A program made the translations under genes and the position numbers. A stretch of DNA of 64,000 nt from Jiangella mangrovi (lineage in GTDB: Bacteria > Actinomycetota > Actinomycetes > Jiangellales > Jiangellaceae), in assembly GCF_014204975.1 (NCBI RefSeq), contig NZ_JACHMM010000001.1, forward strand, positions 5,208,001 to 5,272,000. The letters run 5' to 3'. The notes under the pieces are model-generated. The model searched no databases. It was given only the letters and a program-made list of their open reading frames with translations, and had not been told where the DNA came from. Positions 32,646 through 41,262 of the stretch are shown here, in pieces. The first letter of the stretch is position 1. Each line of letters begins with the position of its first letter.

Positions 32646-33287
32646 TCAGGGCGTGCCCTCGGGCAGTCGAAGCTGCGCCAGTGCCATGTCGATCGCGGCC
32701 GCCATGGGCGCGACGTCACGGGACGCCTGCGCCAGCAGGTAGCCACCCTGCACAGCCGCCAGGAGACCCATCGCCAGTCGCGAGACGTCAGATTCTTGCG
32801 GGATGACACCGGCCTTCTGGAACCGCCGCAGGAGACCTTCGAAGAGTCCTCGCCACACCGAGAACAGCTCGTCGAGCTTCTTCCGCGCGATCGCGTCGTG
32901 ATCGGCGACCTCGACGACCAGCGAACCCAACGGGCACCCATACCTGCCTTTTCGCAGCACCCCGTTCTCGACGAGGGCGTCTCGCCACCGCGTCAGTTCC
33001 GCGAGCGTCGTCACCGTGCTGAGCCGTCGTCGTTCGACCGCGATGGTGCGGTCCCCCACGTGCTCGATGACCGCCCGCACCAGAGCTCGTTTGTCGTCGA
33101 AGTGCCGGTAGAGCTGTGACTTGCTCACGTTGCCGGCGACGACGACATCGTCGAGGGTCGTGCCGCCCACACCTTGCACGCGCATCAGCTCCGCGGCCGT
33201 GGCGATGATGCGAGATCTCGTCCTCGCGCCACGCGCCGTCAACCGCGAGGCCGCGGACCGGCTCGAGCTCTCCTCCAAGCGGCTCAT
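32646..33287 (-). CDS. TetR-family regulator, diverged relative (copy 4)
   Basis: 213 residues with the same architecture as the three near-identical TetR genes but clearly diverged: HTH VGGTTLDDVVVAGNVSKSQLYRHFDDKRALVRAV, ligand domain RWRDALVENGVLRKGRYGCPLGSLVVEVADHD, and the same C-terminal GGYLLAQASRDVAPM. Its only Cys (118) is at the position of Cys115 in copy 1. ATG at 33287 with GGGAAGGG. It follows ctaD by 76 bases on the same strand, so it may be co-transcribed from the operator at 35130-35145. Confidence 0.85.
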   Translation of the reverse strand: MSRLEESSSRSAASRLTARGARTRSRIIATAAELMRVQGVGGTTLDDVVVAGNVSKSQLYRHFDDKRALVRAVIEHVGDRTIAVERRRLSTVTTLAELTRWRDALVENGVLRKGRYGCPLGSLVVEVADHDAIARKKLDELFSVWRGLFEGLLRRFQKAGVIPQESDVSRLAMGLLAAVQGGYLLAQASRDVAPMAAAIDMALAQLRLPEGTP

Positions 33288-33363
33288 GCTCAGGCCCTTC
33301 CCTCCCGTCGACGAGGCTCATCACGCAGCGTCGAGCACTGCCACGAGTCTCTGATGGCGGCGG

Positions 33364-35037
33364 TCAGGACGGTGGCATGCTCAGGCCACGTTCCGCGGTC
33401 TCGGGGTGCTCGAGGTCGAACGCGGGCCGCTCGCTGCGGATCCGCGGCAGCGACGTGAAGTTGTGCCGCGGCGGCGGGCAGGACGTGGCCCACTCGAGGG
33501 AGTTGCCGAAGCCCCACGGGTCGTCGACCTCGACCTTCGGCGCGAGCCGGGTCTGCCACACGTTCCACAGGAACGGCAGCGTCGACGCGGCCAGCACGAA
33601 GGCGAACACCGACGAGAACTGGTTCAGGAAGGTGAAGCCGTCGCCGGGCTCGTAGTCGGAGTACCGGCGCGGGAAGCCCTCCACCCCCAGCCAGTGCTGG
33701 ACCATGAACGTCCCGTGGAAACCGATGAACAACAGCCAGAAGTGCACCTTGCCCAGGCGCTCGTCGAGCATGCGCCCGGTGAACTTGGGCCACCAGAAGT
33801 AGAACCCGGCGAACATCGCGAACACGACCGTGCCGAACACGACGTAGTGCAGATGTGCCACGACGAAGTAGGTGTCGGACACGTGGAAGTCCAGCGGCGG
33901 CGACGCCAGGATGATGCCCGTCAAGCCGCCGAACAGGAACGTCACCAGGAAACCGATGGAGAACAGCATCGGTGTCTCGAACGTCAGCGACCCCCGCCAC
34001 ATCGTGCCGATCCAGGTGAAGAACTTGATGCCGGTGGGGACGGCGATGAGCATGGTCATGGCCGCGAAGAACGGCAGGTTCACCGCTCCGGTGACGAACA
34101 TGTGGTGCGCCCACACCGCCACCGAGAGGGCTGCGATGGCCAAGGTCGCGAACACCATCTCCCTGTAGCCGAAGATCGGTTTGCGGCTGAAGACCGGGAT
34201 GACCTCGGTGATGATGCCGAAGAACGGCAACGCGATGATGTAGACCTCGGGATGGCCGAAGAACCAGAACAAGTGTTGCCACAACACCGCACCGCCGGAC
34301 GACGGGTCGAAGATCAGCGTGTTGAGGTTCCGGTCCGCGAACAGCGCGAACAGCGCGGCCGCGAACAGCGGGAACGCGATCAGCACCAGGATCGACGTCA
34401 CCAGGATGTTCCAGGTGAAGATCGGCATCCGGAACATCGTGACGCCGGGTGCGCGCATGCACACGATGGTCGTGATGAAGTTGACGGCGCCGAAGATGGT
34501 GCCGAAACCGCCCATCGCCAGGCCCGCTACCCACAGGTCACCACCGACGTTCGGACTGTAGACGGTGTTGTGCAACGGCGCATAGGCGAACCAGCCGAAG
34601 TCGGCCGCACCACCCGGGGTGATGAACCCCGCGCACACGATGAGCCCGCCGAACAGGAACAGATAGAAGCTGAACATGTTCAGCCGCGGGAACGCGACGT
34701 CGGGCGCGCCGATCTGCAGCGGCACGATGATGTTGCCGAAACCGATGAACAACGGCGTCGCGAACAACAGCAGCATGATCGTGCCGTGCATGGTGAACAG
34801 CTGGTTGTACATCTCGTCGCTGACGACCTGACGCCCCGGCGAGAACAGCTCGGCCCGGATGAACAGCGCCAGCACGCCGCCGAACAGGAAGAACCCGAAC
34901 GACGCGATCAGGTACATGTAGCCGATGATCTTGTGGTCGGTGGACGTCATCCACCGGACGACCACGCTGCCCTTGTCCAGGGGCTGCACGGCCGGCTGAG
35001 ACCCGGGCAGCGACTGCCGGTTCGCGATCGAGCTCAT
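33364..35037 (-). CDS. ctaD: Cytochrome c oxidase subunit I (solitary CtaD paralogue)
   Basis: 557 residues, 12 membrane helices. Heme/copper ligands are in place: THGTIML-like helix II ([10 protein letters not shown]), [12 protein letters not shown] with the His-Tyr pair, [10 protein letters not shown], and [13 protein letters not shown]. The residues around EVYI and the helix VIII lysine region ([12 protein letters not shown]) support a proton-pumping A-type oxidase. ctaC, ctaE and ctaF are not nearby, so it is an extra copy that must use subunits made elsewhere. An exact GGACT-N4-AGTCC operator sits about 95 bases upstream with a TACGTT -10, suggesting inducible replacement of a damage-prone subunit. 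Confidence 0.95.
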   Translation of the reverse strand: MSSIANRQSLPGSQPAVQPLDKGSVVVRWMTSTDHKIIGYMYLIASFGFFLFGGVLALFIRAELFSPGRQVVSDEMYNQLFTMHGTIMLLLFATPLFIGFGNIIVPLQIGAPDVAFPRLNMFSFYLFLFGGLIVCAGFITPGGAADFGWFAYAPLHNTVYSPNVGGDLWVAGLAMGGFGTIFGAVNFITTIVCMRAPGVTMFRMPIFTWNILVTSILVLIAFPLFAAALFALFADRNLNTLIFDPSSGGAVLWQHLFWFFGHPEVYIIALPFFGIITEVIPVFSRKPIFGYREMVFATLAIAALSVAVWAHHMFVTGAVNLPFFAAMTMLIAVPTGIKFFTWIGTMWRGSLTFETPMLFSIGFLVTFLFGGLTGIILASPPLDFHVSDTYFVVAHLHYVVFGTVVFAMFAGFYFWWPKFTGRMLDERLGKVHFWLLFIGFHGTFMVQHWLGVEGFPRRYSDYEPGDGFTFLNQFSSVFAFVLAASTLPFLWNVWQTRLAPKVEVDDPWGFGNSLEWATSCPPPRHNFTSLPRIRSERPAFDLEHPETAERGLSMPPS

Positions 35038-35129
35038 TCGTTCGCCTCCACGGCACTCACGGGGCGCCCGGACTCCACCCTCAGGCCTCGCGTCCGGTTG
35101 CTGCCCACTGTTCCAGGCACCAACGTACC

Positions 35130-35145
35130 TGGACTAGATAGTCCA
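35130..35145. promoter_or_regulatory. Operator TGGACTAGATAGTCCA upstream of ctaD
   Basis: Near-perfect palindrome with exact GGACT-N4-AGTCC. On the minus strand TACGTT follows two bases later, the same geometry as the site at 25088-25103. It lies in the 224-base divergent region between ctaD and the HTH-less TetR gene. Confidence 0.65.
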
Positions 35146-35209
35146 TAACAAGACCGCCCCTGGCGCACCATCGCCCCATTTCGCCGGTCGGCTATGGGTG
35201 TCACCCTGG

Positions 35210-35225
35210 TGGACTGTAACGTCCA
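35210..35225. promoter_or_regulatory. Operator TGGACTGTAACGTCCA upstream of the HTH-less TetR protein
   Basis: TGGAC-N6-GTCCA, 80 bases from the site at 35130 and 37 bases before the start at 35262. Confidence 0.55.
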
Positions 35226-35261
35226 TCCCAGTCAGGAACCTCGACACAGGGAAGATCGATC

Positions 35262-35741
35262 ATGGGCTCTGAAGACGACCGTGGTGAGGGTTCATCGATG
35301 GGCCGAGATGGCTGCGCCGACGTCGAGGCTGCCGACTCGCCCGGCGATGCCCTGACCTGGGGAGGATCAACACTGCGCGGCCTGGCCTCGATAGAGGATC
35401 TGGTGCGTTGGCGCGATGAGGTCGTCGGCGTGCACCGACGCATGATCCTCAACGCATCAGCGGTACACGACGCGACCCACCGCGGGTGCGACGGCGACGG
35501 GTCGTCGGCGGCGCGTCCGGTCGCGCTCTCCGCACTCGTGACGTTGTTGACGGCCGGCTTCGACCGGATGCGGGAGAACGGCGAACTGGCCGCCGACACG
35601 GATCCGGCCAGACTGGCGACGAGCTTGGCGGCGGCGTTGCAGGGCGGATCGCTGCTGGCGAGAGCCAGCCGGGACATCACCCAGCTGGAGGCAGCGCTCG
35701 ACCTGGCGCTGAGTTGTGTTCGATCGCGTTCTGCCGGGTAA
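35262..35741 (+). CDS. HTH-less TetR ligand-domain protein
   Basis: 159 residues. From about residue 38 it aligns with the C-terminal domain of the local TetR proteins: LVRWRDEVVG versus LLRWRDALVQ, AADTDPARLATSLAAALQGGSLLARASRDITQLEAALDLAL versus the same region of copies 1-3. The first ~88 TetR residues, including the whole HTH, are replaced by an acidic 35-residue leader. The GC dipeptide is kept (HRGCDG) but the LGSLAVEV helix is lost. It has its own operator, GGGAAG ribosome site and intact frame. It may dimerise with full TetR proteins and block DNA binding, or be a remnant. Confidence 0.6.
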   Translation: MGSEDDRGEGSSMGRDGCADVEAADSPGDALTWGGSTLRGLASIEDLVRWRDEVVGVHRRMILNASAVHDATHRGCDGDGSSAARPVALSALVTLLTAGFDRMRENGELAADTDPARLATSLAAALQGGSLLARASRDITQLEAALDLALSCVRSRSAG

Positions 35742-35750
35742 CCGCGGCGA

Positions 35751-36383
35751 TCAGGAGTCCGAGACGAAAGTCCTGACGTGATCGAGCGCCAGGTCGAGCG
35801 CAGTCTCCATGGGTGCGATGTCATGAGCAGCCTGGGCGAGGAGGTAGCCGCCCTGCAGCGCTGCCATCAGCCCGGTCGCGAGCTTCCGAGGGTCGGCGTC
35901 GGCGGCCAGTGTCCGCGCCTCCTGCATGCGGCGCAGGCCGGCTTCGATGAGCCCTTCCCACTCGCCGAAGGTCTCTGCCAGGGCCGATCGGGCGACGTCG
36001 TCCTGGTCGGACACCTCGACGGCGAGCGAGCCGAGCATGCAGCCGTGCGCGCCCTTCTGCAGAGCGTTGCGCTGGACGAGAGCGTCCCTCCACCGCAGCA
36101 GCCCGTTGAACGATCTGAGGCGTAGCAGCGCGGCCTGCTCGCGCTCGATGATCTGCTCCGCGCGCAGTGCGACCACGGCGCGCACGAGCTGCTCCTTGTC
36201 GGCGAAGTGGTGGTAGAGCTGGGACTTGCTCGTGCCACTCGCCGCGCGGACCTCGTCCAGAGTGGTCGAGCTGACCCCTTTCACGTACATGAGCTCGGCC
36301 GCGGCCGCGATGATGCGCTGCCTCGTCGCCGCCCCGCGCGGCGTCAGCCTCGGCTCCCCTTCGACACTCCCTGACCTGGTCAC
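35751..36383 (-). CDS. TetR-family regulator, copy 3 of three
   Basis: 210 residues, near-identical to copies 1 and 2 through HTH and ligand domain (single Cys in HGCMLGSLA). It differs at the N terminus (TRSGSVEGEPRLTPRG) and last residues (VRTFVSDS). The GTG start at 36383 is equivalent to the others. Its stop is 9 bases from the stop of the convergent HTH-less TetR gene, so intact and truncated forms lie tail to tail. Copies 2 and 3 are direct repeats about 10.6 kb apart. Confidence 0.85.
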   Translation of the reverse strand: MTRSGSVEGEPRLTPRGAATRQRIIAAAAELMYVKGVSSTTLDEVRAASGTSKSQLYHHFADKEQLVRAVVALRAEQIIEREQAALLRLRSFNGLLRWRDALVQRNALQKGAHGCMLGSLAVEVSDQDDVARSALAETFGEWEGLIEAGLRRMQEARTLAADADPRKLATGLMAALQGGYLLAQAAHDIAPMETALDLALDHVRTFVSDS

Positions 36384-36482
36384 AGGGGTAAGGCTACCGG
36401 CCTGGAGGAGCGGCGCCGGTGCACCGATCCTCCATCTGACCAGACGCAAGACTCGATGACGGAGACCTCGGTCGCGACAGAT

Positions 36483-36498
36483 TGGACCTCAGGGACCA
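36483..36498. promoter_or_regulatory. Operator-like TGGACCTCAGGGACCA
   Basis: TGG-N-CC symmetric variant of the consensus in the divergent region between TetR copy 3 and the DUF5996 gene. It is a weaker match than the GGACT-N4-AGTCC sites. Confidence 0.35.
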
Positions 36499-36555
36499 CT
36501 TGGTGTTCGCTCGACGGCTTGACATCGCACATGTGCACGGACGCAGACTGACGAC

Positions 36556-37482
36556 ATGATGGCGGAGCAGAGCACCGATCTGGGCGCGACGTGGCCTCGG
36601 CTGAAGCTCGCGGACTGGGCAGACACCAGAGATACGCTGCACCTGTGGACCCAGATCGTCGGGAAGATCCGCATGGCCCACGCGCCGATGGCCAACCACT
36701 GGTGGCACGTCACCCTGTACGTCAGCGCTCGCGGCCTGACCACCTCGGCCATCCCGTACCGAGGCGGCACCTTCGACATCGAGTTCGACTTCGTCGACCA
36801 CCAGCTGCACATCCGCACCAGCGACGGTAGGCGTCGAGGCGTGCCGCTCGCACCCAAGCCGGTCGCCGCCTTCTACGCCGAGACGATGGACGCGTTGAGC
36901 GAGCTCGGGATCCCGACCCGGATCCACGCCGTGCCGAACGAGGTCGACCCGGCGATCCCATTCGCTCAGGACCACGAGCACAGCTCTTACGACTCGCGCG
37001 CCGTGGAGCTGTTCTGGCGCCAGCTCCTCCGAGCCGACCGTGCCCTCACGGAGTTCCGGTCGGGATTCGTCGGCAAGGTCAGCCCCGTGCACTTCTTCTG
37101 GGGTGCCATGGACCTGGCGTGCACCCGGTTCTCCGGCCGGTCGGCGCCGCCGCACCCGGGCGGTGCGCCCAACTGCCCGGACTGGGTCATGCGCGAGGGC
37201 TACTCGCACGAGCTGGCCAGCTTCGGGTTCTGGCCCGGCGGCGGCGAGGAAGGCGCGTTCTACGCCTACGCGTACCCCGAACCCGACGGATACGCCGACC
37301 ACCCGATCCGCCCGTCGGACGCGTCCTACGCCAACGGCGAGTACCTGCTGCCGTACGAGGCCGTCGCCACCGCACCCGATCCGGACCGCGCCCTCAACGA
37401 GTTCCTCGAGACCACCTACAACGCCGCGGCTGACCTCGGCGGGTGGGACCGGGCGACGCTCGAGCACTCGTGGAACGCCTGA
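36556..37482 (+). CDS. DUF5996 family protein
   Basis: 308 residues. Family blocks: WPRLKLADWADTRDTLHLWTQIVGKIRMA, MANHWWHVTLYVSARGLTTSAIPY, FDIEFDFVDHQL, and near the C terminus FGFWPGGGEEGAFYAYAYPEPDGY. Soluble, no signal peptide. ATG 36556 or 36559; no strong ribosome site. It is divergent from TetR copy 3 with an operator-like sequence between them, so it may belong to the same regulon. No activity is known for the family. Confidence 0.85.
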   Translation: MMAEQSTDLGATWPRLKLADWADTRDTLHLWTQIVGKIRMAHAPMANHWWHVTLYVSARGLTTSAIPYRGGTFDIEFDFVDHQLHIRTSDGRRRGVPLAPKPVAAFYAETMDALSELGIPTRIHAVPNEVDPAIPFAQDHEHSSYDSRAVELFWRQLLRADRALTEFRSGFVGKVSPVHFFWGAMDLACTRFSGRSAPPHPGGAPNCPDWVMREGYSHELASFGFWPGGGEEGAFYAYAYPEPDGYADHPIRPSDASYANGEYLLPYEAVATAPDPDRALNEFLETTYNAAADLGGWDRATLEHSWNA

Positions 37483-37509
37483 GGCGTGTCAGCCGGAATG
37501 GCGCAGGCG

Positions 37510-38004
37510 TCACCCGAACGTCGGCTGTCCGGCGAGGCTGGGGGCGGCGCCTTCGGCCATCTTGAGCCGGGTCCAGACGTTCATGTTGATGACGATCCCG
37601 ATGATCTCGAGGATCTCCTCTCGGGAGAAGTGCTGGGCGAGCGCATCGTGCCGGGCACCGAAATCGCCGGCCACAGTCGCATCTGCGACACGAGTGATCG
37701 CCTCGGTGTAGGCGAGCGCGGCGCGGGCCGCGTCGTCGTGCAGGTCCGTCTCCCACCAGGCGGTCAAAGTGTCGATCACCGCTCGGGGAATGCCGGCTGC
37801 GCGGGCTGCCTCGTGGTGGAGGTCGAGGCAGTAGACGCAGTTGTTGATCTGCGACACCCGCAGGCGTAGGAGCTGGGCGAGCTGACGGTCGATGCGCAGG
37901 TGGGCTTGGTAGCCGAAGGCGTCGGCGCCGTGGCGGGCGAGCTTGGTCAGGTCTTCGTTGGCCGAGCTGTCGGCCCGGCGGTGGGTGAAGGTGACATCGG
38001 TCAT
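37510..38004 (-). CDS. AhpD-like carboxymuconolactone decarboxylase family protein
   Basis: 164 residues. The redox-active CxxC with downstream His, NNCVYCLDLHHEAAR (Cys56, Cys59), is the AhpD signature, followed by a C-terminal EILEIIGIVINMNVWTRL helix. Such proteins act as alkylhydroperoxidases or thiol-disulfide partners of peroxidases. ATG at 38004 with AGGAG. The operator-like TGGACCCGATAGTCCC lies 90 bases upstream in the 444-base divergent region shared with the SDR gene, which otherwise shows nothing but the second operator. Confidence 0.9.
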   Translation of the reverse strand: MTDVTFTHRRADSSANEDLTKLARHGADAFGYQAHLRIDRQLAQLLRLRVSQINNCVYCLDLHHEAARAAGIPRAVIDTLTAWWETDLHDDAARAALAYTEAITRVADATVAGDFGARHDALAQHFSREEILEIIGIVINMNVWTRLKMAEGAAPSLAGQPTFG

Positions 38005-38094
38005 CTCGTTGCTCCTGTCAGGGGGTCGGCGATCTGCAGCGAAGGACGGCGGTCACGCCAGCGTCTGGGTCCAGCCCAGATATACCCCAGAATG

Positions 38095-38110
38095 TGGACC
38101 CGATAGTCCC
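38095..38110. promoter_or_regulatory. Operator-like TGGACCCGATAGTCCC upstream of the AhpD-like gene
   Basis: Keeps TGGAC and AGTCC half-sites at the correct spacing, 90 bases before the ATG at 38004 (minus strand). Confidence 0.5.
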
Positions 38111-38363
38111 TGTTGCTGCACGCACCGCGAACCGAGGCCGGACGAGGGCACTCCGGGCATCATCGGCTCCGAGGTCGGAGCGGGTCCAGTCGAAAGGCGA
38201 CCGAACCGCACGGACAAACAGCCTGCGGCCAGCACATATGACCATAGGATCGTGCCGCTCCCATCGTCGAGGCACACCGCCGGACCACGGAGGGGCACTT
38301 CGGACACAGGGGTCGACGCAGGCTCCCAGGCCCGCCTGGATCACACGCTGGAGTGGTTCGGAG

Positions 38364-38379
38364 TGGACTTGACCGACCA
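38364..38379 (+). promoter_or_regulatory. Operator/promoter of the SDR-NDH2-msrB2 unit
   Basis: TGGACTTGACCGACCA is identical, with flanking bases, to the site upstream of the oxidoreductase/msrBA unit (3433-3448, opposite strand). The TTGACC -35 is inside it and TACGTT follows after 18 bases. Confidence 0.6.
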
Positions 38380-38448
38380 GTTCTGTCGCGTCTACGTTCG
38401 GGTCGTCCGGCCGGGCGTGCCGGGGCTAGCAGTGAAGGGACGACTGTC

Positions 38449-39222
38449 ATGAGTGAAGACTTCGAGGGCCGCAAGGTCGTGGTCATCGGCGGCACCAGCG
38501 GCATGGGGCTGGCCACGGCCCACCAGGTCGTCGCCGGCGGCGGCAGCGCCGTCGTCACGGGCCGAGACCATGGCAAGGTCGAGGCGACGGTGGGCGAGTT
38601 GTCGCAGCACGGAAAGGCATGGGGCATCGCGGCCGAGCTGACCGACCGCGACCAGGTGCCCGAGCTCCGCAAGCAGCTCGCCGCCGACCACGCCGACGCG
38701 ACCCTGCTGGTCAACGCCGCGGGCTTCTTCATCCCGAAGGCGTTCAGCGAGTACGACGAAGCGTTCTACGACTCCTACAACGAGCTGAACCGCGCGCTGT
38801 TCTTCATCACCCAGACCGTCGTCGCGGGCATGGTGGCCGGAGGCCGGGGCGGCGCCATCGTCAACGTCGGCTCGATGTGGGCGCACCAGGGCATCGCGGT
38901 GACGCCGCACACGGGCTACTCCGTGCAGAAGGGCGGCCTGCACTCGTTCACCAAGGCGCTCGCGATCGAACTGGCCCCGCACCACATCCGGGTCAACGCG
39001 GTCGCGCCCGCCGTCGTGAAGACACCCCTCTACCTGGGCTTCGTCCCCGAGGACGAGCTCGATGCCACCGTCGACGGCTTTGCCGGCTTCCACCCGCTGG
39101 GCCGGGTCGGCAGCCCGGAGGACATCGCGAACGCGGTGTCGTTCCTGCTGTCGGACAAGGCGAGCTGGATGACCGGCGCCATCGTCGACGTCGACGGCGG
39201 CATCATGGCCGGGCGCAACTGA
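38449..39222 (+). CDS. Short-chain dehydrogenase/reductase (SDR)
   Basis: 257 residues, classical SDR. Cofactor motif GGTSGMG (14-20), NAAG region LVNAAGFF, catalytic serine in NVGSMWAH and Tyr157-x3-Lys161 in TGYSVQKGG, with the usual C-terminal [16 protein letters not shown] at 38449 has GAAGGGA upstream. It is first in a rightward unit with the NDH-2-like gene and msrB2, under the same promoter-operator type as the msrBA unit. Substrate unknown; carbonyl detoxification is plausible. Confidence 0.9.
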   Translation: MSEDFEGRKVVVIGGTSGMGLATAHQVVAGGGSAVVTGRDHGKVEATVGELSQHGKAWGIAAELTDRDQVPELRKQLAADHADATLLVNAAGFFIPKAFSEYDEAFYDSYNELNRALFFITQTVVAGMVAGGRGGAIVNVGSMWAHQGIAVTPHTGYSVQKGGLHSFTKALAIELAPHHIRVNAVAPAVVKTPLYLGFVPEDELDATVDGFAGFHPLGRVGSPEDIANAVSFLLSDKASWMTGAIVDVDGGIMAGRN

Positions 39223-39251
39223 CCACGGTCCCTGGCCCGGCCGACCCGCAC

Positions 39252-40684
39252 ATGCTCGCGCTCGAGGAGGTGGCGCTGCGGAGGATCCTGATCATCGGCG
39301 GCGGCTACGCCGGCTTCTACACCGCTTGGAAGCTGGAGAAGAAGCTGCGGACCGACGAGGCGTCGGTCCGCTCGTCGACCCGCGGCCCTACATGACCTAC
39401 CAGCCGTTCCTGCCCGAGGTGGCGGCCGGCTCGATCGAGGCCAGGCACGTCGCGGTGTCACTGCGTCGGCACCTTCCGCACACCCACCTGATCGTCGGCA
39501 GCGTCGTCCATATCGATCACGCGCACCGTAGGGCCACAGTGCGGCCTGTCGGCGGCACGGAGCAGGACCTGCAGTACGACACCGTCGTCATCACCGCCGG
39601 CGCGGTGACCCGGACCTTCCCCATACCGGGTATCGAGGACGAGGCCGTCGGGCTCAAGTACGTCGAGGAGGCCGTGGCGATCCGCGACCGGCTGCTGACG
39701 GCGTTCGAGCAGGCGGCCACGTTGCCGGCCGGCCCGGAGCGGCGCAAGCTGTTGACGGTGACCGTCGTGGGCGGCGGGTTCAGCGGCGTCGAGGCCTTCG
39801 GCGAACTGCTCTCGCTGGCCACGGCCCTGTTCGAGCACTACCCCGAGCTGAGCGCCGACGAGCTCGGCTTCCACCTGGTCGAGGTGCGCGACCGGATCCT
39901 GCCCGAGGTCAGCGACAAGCCGGCGCGATGGGTGGTCGAGCACCTGGAGAAGCGCGGCGCCCGCGTCCACCTCGACACGAGCCTGGTGTCGGCCGTGAAC
40001 GACCACATCGTGCTGTCCGACGGCACCGAGTACGACAACCACCTGCTCGTCTGGGCCGCCGGCAACCAGAGCAACTCGGTCGTCGCGCGGCACACCGACC
40101 TGCCGGTGGACCGGGCCGGCCATTTCCCGGTTCGGGCCGATCTGCGCATCGGCACGCCGTACGCCGCCATCCCGGATGCCTGGGCGGCCGGCGACAACGC
40201 CGCTGTGCCCGATCTCGCCTCGGACATCCCCGGTGGCTCGTTCACGGTGCCGAACGCCCAGAACGCGGTCCGGCAGGGCAAGCGGCTGGCCAGGAACATC
40301 GTCGCCGATCTGCGCGGCGGCACGGTGAAGCCGTACAAGCATCACAGCCTCGGCACTGTCGCCACGCTGGGCCTGGGCAAGGGGATCTTCCAGTACCGCC
40401 TCATCGTCATCAAGGGCCTGCTGGCCTGGCTCATGCACCGCGGCTACCACGTGCTGGCCGTCCCGACGTGGGAACGCAAGGTCCGGGTGGCCCTGGTCTG
40501 GTTCTCGGCGCTGTTCTATGGACGCGACATCGTGTCGCTGCTGTCCGTGCAGCACCCTCGGGCCGAGTTCGTCGCCGCCAGCCTCGGCGCCCGTCAGCGG
40601 CGCGACGCCGGCGGGCCGATGGCTGCGGACGCGGCCGCACCGGATGGGACGGTCGCGACGGCATCGCGAGAACGACCGTCGTGA
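39252..40684 (+). pseudogene. Type II NADH dehydrogenase-like FAD oxidoreductase, interrupted by a frameshift
   Basis: The N-terminal frame (from ATG 39252 or GTG 39270) encodes RRILIIGGGYAGFYTAWKLEKKL, the FAD Rossmann motif. At about 39367 it loses one base relative to the expected SVxLVDPRPYMTYQPFLPEVAAG, which continues in the next frame to 40684. The second part has the NAD motif VVGGGFSGVEAFGELL, the FAD contact AAGDNAAVPDL, and a C-terminal amphipathic/hydrophobic stretch for membrane docking. The total would be ~477 residues, normal for NDH-2. It is either an inactivated gene or an indel error; all other sequence looks under selection. Confidence 0.75.
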
Positions 40685-40743
40685 GCGTCCATCGACCACA
40701 CATCGAGTTCGAGATCTCGGCCATCAAGCAGTACGACGCCTGA
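40681..40743 (+). CDS. 20-residue leader-type ORF between NDH-2 and msrB2
   Basis: GTG at 40681 overlaps the NDH-2 stop (GTGA) and encodes MSVHRPHIEFEISAIKQYDA, ending 12 bases before the msrB2 start. It might couple translation of the two genes or be the stub of a lost gene. Not recognised as any family. Confidence 0.3.
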   Translation: MSVHRPHIEFEISAIKQYDA

Positions 40744-40755
40744 GAGGTGACCATC

Positions 40756-41223
40756 GTGTCCCACGACTACAGCAAGAAGCCGGAGGCGCTGAGCCGCCTC
40801 ACAGAGGACCAGTACCGCGTCACCCAGCAGGACAGGACCGAGCCTCCGTTCCGTAACGAGTACTGGGACCACCACGAGCCCGGCCTCTACGTGGACGTGG
40901 TGTCCGGCCAGCCGCTGTTCTCGTCGACCGACAAGTACGACAGCGGCACGGGATGGCCGAGCTTCACGAAGCCCATCGTTCCCGCCGCCGTTCGCATGAA
41001 GACCGACCGGTCGCTGGGGATGACCCGCACGGAGGTGCGCTCCGCGGGCGCCGACAGTCACCTCGGGCACGTCTTCGACGACGGTCCCGCCGATGCCGGG
41101 GGCCAGCGATACTGCATGAACTCGGCCGCGCTGCGCTTCGTCCCGGTCGCCGACCTCGAGGCCGAGGGCTACGGCGGGTATCGCGTTCTGTTCGACCCTG
41201 ATGCGAAAGAGACATCATCATGA
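40756..41223 (+). CDS. msrB: Peptide-methionine (R)-S-oxide reductase MsrB, copy 2
   Basis: 155 residues from GTG 40756 (AGAGG eight bases upstream; GTG 40747 is possible). Nearly the same protein as MsrB copy 1 at 895-1374: shared [20 protein letters not shown] block, Cys120 in RYCMNS, no zinc CxxC pairs. It differs around [10 protein letters not shown] and the last 12 residues. It is third in the SDR-NDH2 unit. A 19-codon ORF (ATG 41220, overlapping the stop) follows and runs into the antisense TetR end; it looks like a truncated leftover. Confidence 0.95.
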   Translation: MSHDYSKKPEALSRLTEDQYRVTQQDRTEPPFRNEYWDHHEPGLYVDVVSGQPLFSSTDKYDSGTGWPSFTKPIVPAAVRMKTDRSLGMTRTEVRSAGADSHLGHVFDDGPADAGGQRYCMNSAALRFVPVADLEAEGYGGYRVLFDPDAKETSS

Positions 41224-41262
41224 GTGAGACTCAGGGCCGGCTCGCTGGGTACGTGCCGCTGC

